Below, piece after piece: positions 1 to 4,293 of a stretch of 8,554 bases of DNA. Source of the stretch: an uncultured Lachnospiraceae bacterium (GTDB lineage Bacteria > Bacillota > Clostridia > Lachnospirales > Lachnospiraceae); contig CAMNFX010000048.1 of assembly GCA_946537585.1 (NCBI GenBank), positions 1 through 8,554 of the forward strand, read 5' to 3'. The notes under the pieces are model-generated. The model was given only the letters and a program-made list of their open reading frames with translations, searched no databases and was not told the DNA's origin. How positions within the stretch are numbered: the first letter of the stretch is position 1; each line of letters begins with the position of its first letter. The translations under genes were made by a program, and so were the position numbers.

Positions 1-1734
1 AACGAGGAGTTGTATCTCTCGACATTGCGTCACAGCTGCTCACATGTGCTTGCGCAGGCAATCAAGCACCTGTATCCCAATGCAAAGCTTGCCATCGGTC
101 CGTCCATCAAGGATGGATTCTACTACGACATTGATTTTGCGGAGCCGATCTCAGAGGCAAACCTCGAGGGCATCGAAAACGAAATGCGCAAGATCGTGAA
201 GAAGAATGAGAAGATCGAATACTTCGCGCTTCCGAGAGAAGAAGCCGTCAAGCTTATGGAAGAGCGCGAGGAGCCCTACAAGGTAGAGCTGATCCATGAT
301 CTTCCGGAGGGAGAGCTGATCTCTTTCTTTAAGCAGGGAGACTTCACAGATCTTTGTGCAGGCCCGCATCTGCAGTCCACCGGTGAAGTCGGCAAGGCAT
401 TTAAGCTGCAGACTCTGGCCGGCGCATACTGGAGAGGTTCTGAAAAGAACAAAATGCTCACCCGTATCTACGGCACCGCTTTCAAGACCAAAGAAGAGCT
501 GGAGAACTATCTCACAATGATCGAAGAGGCCAAGAAGCGCGACCATCGTAAGATCGGCAAGGATCTCGGTCTGTTTATGTTCAGCGAATACGGTCCCGGC
601 TTCCCGTTCTATCTTCCGAACGGCATGACCTTAAAGAATCAGCTGATCGATTACTGGAGATATCTTCACAGAAAGAACGGTTATGTAGAGATCTCCACTC
701 CGATCATCTTAAACCGCAGCCTCTGGGAGACCTCCGGCCACTGGGATCATTATAAGGAGAATATGTATACGACCGTCATCGATGACCAGGATTTTGCGGT
801 CAAGCCGATGAACTGCCCGGGCTCCATTCTCGTATACCAGTCAGAGCCCCGTTCCTACCGTGACCTGCCTCTCCGTTTTGCAGAGCTTGGTCTGGTACAC
901 AGACATGAAAAGTCCGGAGAGCTTCACGGCATGTTCCGTGTCCGCTGCTTCACGCAGGACGATGCCCATACCTATATCCGTCCGGATCAGATCCAGGACG
1001 AGGTCAGAGCGATCTCCGACCTGATCAACCAGTTCTATCAGCTGTTCGGTTTCAAATACTTTGTAGAGCTTTCCACGCGTCCCGAGAACTCGATGGGTTC
1101 CGATGAGGACTGGGAGCATGCAGAGGCAGCGCTGAAAGAAGCGCTGGAAAGCCTTGGTATCGACTACATCCTTAATGAAGGCGACGGCGCATTCTATGGT
1201 CCGAAGATCGACTTCCATCTGATCGATGCCATAGGCAGATCCTGGCAGTGCGGTACGATCCAGCTTGACTTCCAGCTGCCGCAGAGATTCAATCTCGAGT
1301 ACATGGGACAGGATGGTGAAAAGCATCAGCCGATCATGATCCACCGTGTTGTATTCGGTTCCATTGAGCGTTTCATCGGCATCCTTACCGAGCATACTGC
1401 CGGTGCCTTCCCGACCTGGCTGGCTCCGACCCAGGTGAAGATCCTTGCAGTCTCTGACAGGTTCATGGATTATGCACGTGAAGTCGCCGAGAAGATCGAT
1501 GAAGCCGGCATCCGTGTAGCCATCGACGAGCATTCCGAAAAGCTTGGATGGAAGATCCGCCAGGCTCAGAAGGAGAAGGTTCCGTACATGCTGATCGTCG
1601 GTGAGAAGGACCAGGCAGAAAAGACCGTATCCGTCCGTTCCCGTGCAAACGGTGACGAGGGTGCATGTCAGCTTTCCGATTTCATCTCCCGTGTACTCGA
1701 AGACATCAAATCGAAGAAGATGCCGGAGGTCTGA
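1..1734 (+). CDS. thrS: Threonyl-tRNA synthetase (ThrRS), 5'-truncated by the window edge
   Basis: Class II aminoacyl-tRNA synthetase that charges tRNA-Thr with threonine in the cytoplasm. The frame is open from base 1 and ends at TGA 1732-1734, giving 577 codons; numbers below are window codons. The editing domain shows H11-xxx-H15 (HSCSH) and C119-AGP-H123. The catalytic core has motif 2 Arg R301 and motif 3 Arg R457. The three zinc ligands of the family are present: C272 (MNCPG), H323 (DDAH) and H448 (MIHR). These sit 62-63 residues below their E. coli counterparts (from memory: C334, H385, H511), so about 62 residues are missing, essentially the TGS domain, and the full protein should be near 640 aa. 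The anticodon-binding domain starts at TWLAP and runs to the stop. The in-frame TTG at 10-12 is internal, not a start. Any T-box leader would lie outside the window. No frameshift or lost catalytic residue is seen. Confidence 0.98.
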   Translation, partial: NEELYLSTLRHSCSHVLAQAIKHLYPNAKLAIGPSIKDGFYYDIDFAEPISEANLEGIENEMRKIVKKNEKIEYFALPREEAVKLMEEREEPYKVELIHDLPEGELISFFKQGDFTDLCAGPHLQSTGEVGKAFKLQTLAGAYWRGSEKNKMLTRIYGTAFKTKEELENYLTMIEEAKKRDHRKIGKDLGLFMFSEYGPGFPFYLPNGMTLKNQLIDYWRYLHRKNGYVEISTPIILNRSLWETSGHWDHYKENMYTTVIDDQDFAVKPMNCPGSILVYQSEPRSYRDLPLRFAELGLVHRHEKSGELHGMFRVRCFTQDDAHTYIRPDQIQDEVRAISDLINQFYQLFGFKYFVELSTRPENSMGSDEDWEHAEAALKEALESLGIDYILNEGDGAFYGPKIDFHLIDAIGRSWQCGTIQLDFQLPQRFNLEYMGQDGEKHQPIMIHRVVFGSIERFIGILTEHTAGAFPTWLAPTQVKILAVSDRFMDYAREVAEKIDEAGIRVAIDEHSEKLGWKIRQAQKEKVPYMLIVGEKDQAEKTVSVRSRANGDEGACQLSDFISRVLEDIKSKKMPEV

Positions 1735-1737
1735 TCC

Positions 1738-1787
1738 TGCTGAAAGAACTGCCATACAGGCTGTATAAGTATGGTAACTGTTCAGCA
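1738..1787 (+). repeat. Imperfect inverted repeat just downstream of thrS
   Basis: Starting 4 bases after the thrS stop, TGCTGAA (1738-1744) pairs with TTCAGCA (1781-1787). Inside it CCATAC (1752-1757) pairs with GTATGG (1769-1774), leaving an internal loop between the two stems. No T-run follows (the next bases are TCAGGTCACG), so it is not a standard intrinsic terminator. It may be a 3'-end stabilising hairpin or a repeat-derived palindrome; its right arm contains the 15 bp motif that recurs before acpP. The pairing is seen directly; the function is unknown. Confidence 0.55.
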
Positions 1788-1788
1788 T
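1774..1788 (+). repeat. Intergenic 15 bp motif, copy 1
   Basis: GTAACTGTTCAGCAT. It matches 14 of 15 bases with GTAACTGCTCAGCAT at 3268-3282, and both copies lie in intergenic DNA. Similarity extends weakly on both sides: a GTATA stretch upstream and TCAC with GC downstream, allowing a one-base gap. This may be a small dispersed repeat or a shared regulatory element. With only two copies visible, chance cannot be excluded. Confidence 0.45.
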
Positions 1789-1807
1789 CAGGTCACGCAA
1801 CCTTCGA

Positions 1808-1850
1808 AAAATTTTGATTATGAATACTGTTTTTATGTAATCAAAATTTT
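1808..1850. repeat. Perfect 13 bp AT-rich inverted repeat (possible FabT-like operator or weak thrS terminator)
   Basis: AAAATTTTGATTA (1808-1820) is the exact reverse complement of TAATCAAAATTTT (1838-1850), with 17 bases between. As RNA it would form a 13 bp stem with only one G-C pair and a 3' arm ending in UUUU, so a weak terminator for thrS is possible. As DNA, each arm reads ATTTTGATTA, which matches the first half of the FabT operator consensus known from streptococci and lactococci (ANTTTGATTATCAAATT, recalled from the literature). FabT is a MarR-family repressor of fatty-acid synthesis genes, and the operon downstream includes plsX and acpP. The repeat ends 22 bases before the -35 box. 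The repeat itself is certain; either function is inference. Confidence 0.6.
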
Positions 1851-1872
1851 GCTCATAATATGAATTATTCTC

Positions 1873-1901
1873 TTGACAAAAATATGAGCGGTGAGTATAC
1901 T
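1873..1901 (+). promoter_or_regulatory. Sigma-A promoter for rpmF
   Basis: The -35 is TTGACA (1873-1878), a perfect match. The -10 is TATACT (1896-1901), five of six matches, with the optimal 17 bp spacer. The region just upstream (1855-1870) is A/T-rich and could act as an UP element. Transcription should start near 1908, giving a leader of about 29 nt before the rpmF start codon. This is the strongest promoter-like sequence in the window, as expected for a ribosomal protein gene. Confidence 0.85.
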
Positions 1902-1922
1902 TTAAACGTTGTATTTCGGAAG

Positions 1923-1930
1923 AAGGAGGT
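1923..1930 (+). promoter_or_regulatory. Strong ribosome binding site of rpmF
   Basis: AAGGAGGT lies 6 bases before the ATG at 1937. It is a near-perfect anti-Shine-Dalgarno complement and fixes the rpmF start. It is one of the best sites in the window, matching the high expression expected of a ribosomal protein. Confidence 0.9.
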
Positions 1931-1936
1931 GTAGAC

Positions 1937-2119
1937 ATGTCAATCTGTCCTAAGAATAGGTCATCCAGAGCCAGAAGAGATTCAAGAAGAGCTAACTGGA
2001 AGATGAGCGCACCCAATCTTGTCAAGTGCAGTAAGTGCGGAGCACTGGTTATGCCTCACAGAGTTTGCAAGAATTGTGGTTCATACAACAAGAGAGAGAT
2101 CGTAAAGGTCGAGGATTGA
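1937..2119 (+). CDS. rpmF: 50S ribosomal protein L32
   Basis: Small basic protein (60 aa) of the large ribosomal subunit. The conserved N-terminal basic stretch with RARRDSRRANWK (residues 11-22) binds rRNA. A zinc ribbon follows, with C31-x2-C34 and C44-x2-C47, and PHRVCKNCG is the typical L32 signature. All four cysteines are kept, so this is the zinc-binding (C+) form rather than a zinc-independent paralogue. The MSICPKN start differs from the MAVPKRK start common in Bacilli and resembles what I recall of Lachnospiraceae L32. The gene has its own near-consensus promoter upstream and an intrinsic terminator 28 bases after its stop, so much of its mRNA is probably monocistronic. In many Clostridia a yceD (DUF177) gene directly precedes rpmF; here it does not. 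Confidence 0.97.
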   Translation: MSICPKNRSSRARRDSRRANWKMSAPNLVKCSKCGALVMPHRVCKNCGSYNKREIVKVED

Positions 2120-2146
2120 TCCGAACTTTATTAGAAATCGTTCCAT

Positions 2147-2183
2147 GGGCTTTCGGCTTACAGTCGAAAGCCCTTGTTGTTTT
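2147..2183 (+). terminator. Intrinsic terminator/attenuator between rpmF and plsX
   Basis: GGGCTTTCG (2147-2155) pairs perfectly with CGAAAGCCC (2165-2173). A G-T and a C-G pair can extend the stem to 11 bp, leaving a 5-base loop (2158-2162). The T-rich tail TTGTTGTTTT (2174-2183) follows directly. This is a textbook rho-independent terminator. The plsX ribosome binding site begins 14 bases after the stem, so plsX expression from the rpmF promoter would need read-through. The likely role is to keep L32 mRNA well above plsX mRNA. Confidence 0.85.
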
Positions 2184-2187
2184 ATCG

Positions 2188-2193
2188 AAAGGA
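2188..2193 (+). promoter_or_regulatory. Ribosome binding site that sets the plsX start
   Basis: AAAGGA lies 5 bases before ATG 2199. An in-frame ATG at 2145 would add 18 residues, but its codons run through the terminator hairpin. The family's N-terminal motif (MIRIALDMMGGD) begins exactly at 2199, so the downstream start is chosen. Confidence 0.8.
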
Positions 2194-2198
2194 ATAAC

Positions 2199-3242
2199 AT
2201 GATCAGAATTGCCCTGGATATGATGGGCGGCGATAACTGCCCTGACTGCAACCTTGACGGTGCTTTTGACGCGCTCGGGTCATCGGACGGCTTTGAGCTT
2301 ATTATGGTCGGCCCTGAAGAAACGCTGCGCCAGAAGACAGCCGACTGGTCTCAGGAACTGAGATCCCGCATCAGCTTTGTCAACGCCACTGAGGTGATCT
2401 CCCTGAATGAGGCACCGGTGCAGGCGATCCGAAAGAAGAAGGATTCTACGATCACCCGCGGTGCGGAACTTGTAAAGAATAAAGAGGCAGATGCCTTTGT
2501 TTCTGCCGGATCTTCGGGCGCGCTCCTTGCCGCCGGACAGCTCAAGGTAGGGCGTCTTCCGGGTGTGCAGCGGGCACCGCTCGCCGCCTTTGTACCGACA
2601 AAAAAGGGATTTTGCTTCTTCATGGACTGCGGTGCCAATGTAGACGCAAAACCGGAATGGCTGTGCCAGTTCGCGCAGATGGGCTCCATTTATATGAAAG
2701 AAGTCATGCATTCCGAAAATCCGTCCGTGAAGCTCGCAAATCTCGGTCTGGAAGAGGAGAAGGGAAATGCGCTGACAAAAGAGGCTCACGCAATGCTGAA
2801 AGAGATGCCGGATGTCAATTATCAGGGCTTTGTGGAGTTTCGTGACGTCGTATACGGAGAAGCGGATGTCGTCGTTGCGGATGCGTTTACGGGAAATGCC
2901 ATTATCAAAACACTCGAAGGAACAGCAGGCGTGCTTATGGGGATGATAAAGGATGTGCTGAAGAGCAGCATTCTTACCAAGCTGGCAGCTGCTGTGATCA
3001 TCAAACCCCTGAGGGCGAAAATCAAGTCCTTTGATGCTTCCGAGCATGGGGGAGCGGTACTTCTCGGACTGCGTGGACCTGTTATCAAATGCCATGGCAA
3101 CGCAAGCCGAAAGGAGATCAGAAACGCCCTTCTGCAGGCACGCGACTATATTTCATCCGGTGTCGGAGAAAAGATCGCGGCCGCGATCGCAGACAGTACC
3201 GGAAAAGAAACTTCCGTCCCGCAGCACATAAGTGTTGATTAA
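2199..3242 (+). CDS. plsX: Phosphate acyltransferase PlsX
   Basis: PlsX converts acyl-ACP plus inorganic phosphate to acyl-phosphate, the donor used by PlsY to start phospholipid synthesis; it is a peripheral membrane enzyme. The 347-residue product is slightly longer than the usual 330-345. Family motifs are visible in order: ALDMMGGDNCP at the N terminus, NEAPVQAIRKKKDST, DAFVSAGSSGALLAAG, DCGANVDAKPEWL with QFAQMGSIY, EEEKGNALTKEA, ADAFTGN with IIKTLEG, and HGGAVLLGLRGPVIKCHG near the C terminus. Small departures from the common form are SAGSSGA instead of SAGNTGA and DAFTGN instead of DGFTGN; both are conservative and probably lineage-specific. The start at 2199 is supported by AAAGGA upstream and the family alignment. 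It sits between rpmF and acpP as in many Bacillota. It is separated from rpmF by a terminator, and I see no convincing promoter of its own. Confidence 0.97.
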   Translation: MIRIALDMMGGDNCPDCNLDGAFDALGSSDGFELIMVGPEETLRQKTADWSQELRSRISFVNATEVISLNEAPVQAIRKKKDSTITRGAELVKNKEADAFVSAGSSGALLAAGQLKVGRLPGVQRAPLAAFVPTKKGFCFFMDCGANVDAKPEWLCQFAQMGSIYMKEVMHSENPSVKLANLGLEEEKGNALTKEAHAMLKEMPDVNYQGFVEFRDVVYGEADVVVADAFTGNAIIKTLEGTAGVLMGMIKDVLKSSILTKLAAAVIIKPLRAKIKSFDASEHGGAVLLGLRGPVIKCHGNASRKEIRNALLQARDYISSGVGEKIAAAIADSTGKETSVPQHISVD

Positions 3243-3263
3243 TTGCGTGTGATGATGTATATA
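3235..3263 (+). promoter_or_regulatory. Candidate promoter for acpP-rnc-smc-ftsY
   Basis: TTGATT (3235-3240, overlapping the end of plsX) and TATATA (3258-3263) are separated by 17 bp. Each box matches the sigma-A consensus at four of six positions. The start site would fall near 3270, leaving a leader of about 68 nt before acpP. The optimal spacing and the 95 bp gap make it plausible, since acyl carrier protein is usually needed in excess over PlsX. The boxes are weak and the call is tentative. Confidence 0.35.
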
Positions 3264-3267
3264 AAAA

Positions 3268-3282
3268 GTAACTGCTCAGCAT
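3268..3282 (+). repeat. Intergenic 15 bp motif, copy 2
   Basis: GTAACTGCTCAGCAT, 14 of 15 identical to GTAACTGTTCAGCAT at 1774-1788. Unlike copy 1 it has no matching left arm, so it does not form the same hairpin. It lies in the presumed acpP leader, right at the predicted start of transcription if the promoter at 3235-3263 is real. Confidence 0.45.
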
Positions 3283-3324
3283 TTTCACCGCCGGGCAGAT
3301 ACTCAAATCACAGATGCTTATAGT

Positions 3325-3329
3325 AGGAG
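3325..3329 (+). promoter_or_regulatory. Ribosome binding site that sets the acpP start
   Basis: AGGAG lies 8 bases before ATG 3338. An in-frame ATG at 3314 would add eight residues (MLIVGELI), has no good site upstream and would place this AGGAG inside the coding region. The shorter start gives the usual ACP length. Confidence 0.85.
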
Positions 3330-3337
3330 AACTGATT

Positions 3338-3565
3338 ATGGAATTTGAAAAAATTGCCGGCATTATTGCAGAAGTACTGAATATCGACCCGGATGAAATC
3401 ACACCCGATTCGAATTTTACTGAAGATCTTAATGCGGATTCTCTGGATATGGCACAGATCGTGATGGCATTTGAGGACGAGTTGGGCATAGAAATCGATC
3501 CCGAAGAGATCGGCAGCATTCAGACCGTTTCAGATGTCGTTGAAAAAATAAAGGATCTCTCATAA
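3338..3565 (+). CDS. acpP: Acyl carrier protein
   Basis: Small acidic four-helix carrier (75 aa, normal length) that holds growing acyl chains on a 4'-phosphopantetheine arm for type II fatty-acid synthesis; acyl-ACP is also the substrate of PlsX encoded just upstream. The attachment site is Ser35 in DLNADSLD, followed by the helix II segment MAQIVMAFEDELGIEI and a C-terminal helix ending VVEKIKDLS. The usual form of helix II is DSLDxVELVMALEEEF. Here V-E after the DSLD motif is A-Q (A39, Q40), which removes one acidic side chain on the face that docks partner enzymes. No fab genes are in view, so this is most likely the main housekeeping ACP based on its plsX-rnc context, but a second ACP elsewhere in the genome cannot be excluded. 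Its stop is 7 bases before the rnc start. Confidence 0.96.
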   Translation: MEFEKIAGIIAEVLNIDPDEITPDSNFTEDLNADSLDMAQIVMAFEDELGIEIDPEEIGSIQTVSDVVEKIKDLS

Positions 3566-3572
3566 ATTCTGC

Positions 3573-4259
3573 ATGGAAAAAGATCTACAAAAGCTTCAAA
3601 ATATTATCAGATATCAGTTTCATGACGATTCACTGCTGCGGCAGTCTCTCATTCATCCCTCCTATTCCGGAGAGATGAGAATGCAGCGTTTTGAAAGCAA
3701 CCAGCGGCTGGAGTTTCTGGGAGACGCCGTACTGGAACTTGCAGTATCAGATCATTTATATAAGGCACATCCGTTAGTTGAGGAAGGAGAGCTTACAAGA
3801 AAGCGCTCCTCTCTTGTTTTTGAGACAGCTTTGGAGACCTGCGCCAGATCGATCGGCCTTGGAGACTATCTCTACCTTGGACACGGAGAGGAGCTCAGTC
3901 ACGGACGCGAGAAAGCGTCGATCCTTTCAGATGCCTTTGAGGCTGTGATCGGAGCGATCTATCTCGACGGAGGATATGAGGCTGCAGAGCAGTTCATTGA
4001 TTGTTTTGTGATCGGACAGATCAACGAGCTCTCGCTTCTCCGGGACGGCAAAAGCCTGATCCAGGCCTATGTCCAGCAAAACAGCGAGGATGTCCTTGCT
4101 TACCATACGGAACCTCTTTCCGGTCCGGAGCATATGAAACGTTTCCACGCGGAGCTGTATATCAATGACCGGCTCATTGCCGAGGGGGACGGACATTCCA
4201 AGAAAAACGCCGAGCAGGATGCAGCCATGAAGGCATGCAGAAAGCTGCATCTGGTCTGA
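3573..4259 (+). CDS. rnc: Ribonuclease III
   Basis: Double-strand-specific endoribonuclease that processes rRNA precursors and structured mRNAs; it acts as a cytoplasmic dimer. The product is 228 aa, a normal length. The catalytic domain carries the signature NQRLEFLGD (residues 43-51) with E47 and D51, then E71 and S119-D120-AF-E123. These match E. coli E41, D45, E65, D114 and E117 with a constant offset of six. The residue matching E. coli E38 is Gln44. The C-terminal dsRNA-binding domain spans about 158-226, with GPEHMKRFHAELYI, GDGHSKKNAEQDAA and a final helix. An in-frame stop at 3549-3551 rules out a longer protein, and ATG 3573 is the only sensible start. No Shine-Dalgarno lies at normal distance: AAGGA at 3551-3555 is 17 bases away. 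Translation is therefore probably coupled to acpP, whose stop is 7 bases upstream. Confidence 0.97.
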   Translation: MEKDLQKLQNIIRYQFHDDSLLRQSLIHPSYSGEMRMQRFESNQRLEFLGDAVLELAVSDHLYKAHPLVEEGELTRKRSSLVFETALETCARSIGLGDYLYLGHGEELSHGREKASILSDAFEAVIGAIYLDGGYEAAEQFIDCFVIGQINELSLLRDGKSLIQAYVQQNSEDVLAYHTEPLSGPEHMKRFHAELYINDRLIAEGDGHSKKNAEQDAAMKACRKLHLV

Positions 4260-4293
4260 GCCTTTCTTCCATTCCTGAGGAGCTTATACGCTC

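Noticed and set aside
10..12. TTG as a start codon for a 574-residue ThrRS
   Set aside because: The frame is open to base 1, there is no ribosome binding site in view, and the family has about 62 more residues before this point. The gene is cut by the window edge.
1735..1936. Riboswitch, T-box or FapR operator in the thrS-rpmF gap
   Set aside because: No T-box sequence, no recognisable riboswitch core and no FapR-type TTAGTAC palindrome is present. The predicted rpmF leader is only about 29 nt.
841..2025. Long open frame on the minus strand opposite thrS and rpmF (about 394 codons)
   Set aside because: It overlaps two certain genes, its product resembles no family I know, and it crosses the thrS-rpmF intergenic region. 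It is a by-product of codon bias on the coding strand.
2145..2198. Longer PlsX starting at ATG 2145
   Set aside because: The extra 18 codons run through a clear terminator hairpin and have no family similarity. ATG 2199 has a ribosome binding site and begins the conserved motif.
3314..3337. Longer ACP starting at ATG 3314
   Set aside because: It lacks a ribosome binding site, would swallow the AGGAG at 3325-3329 and adds eight non-conserved residues.
4235..4250. ATGCAG-AAAG-CTGCAT hairpin at the end of rnc
   Set aside because: It is a 6 bp stem inside the rnc coding region with no T-run after it. It is best explained by the codons for the C-terminal helix rather than a terminator.
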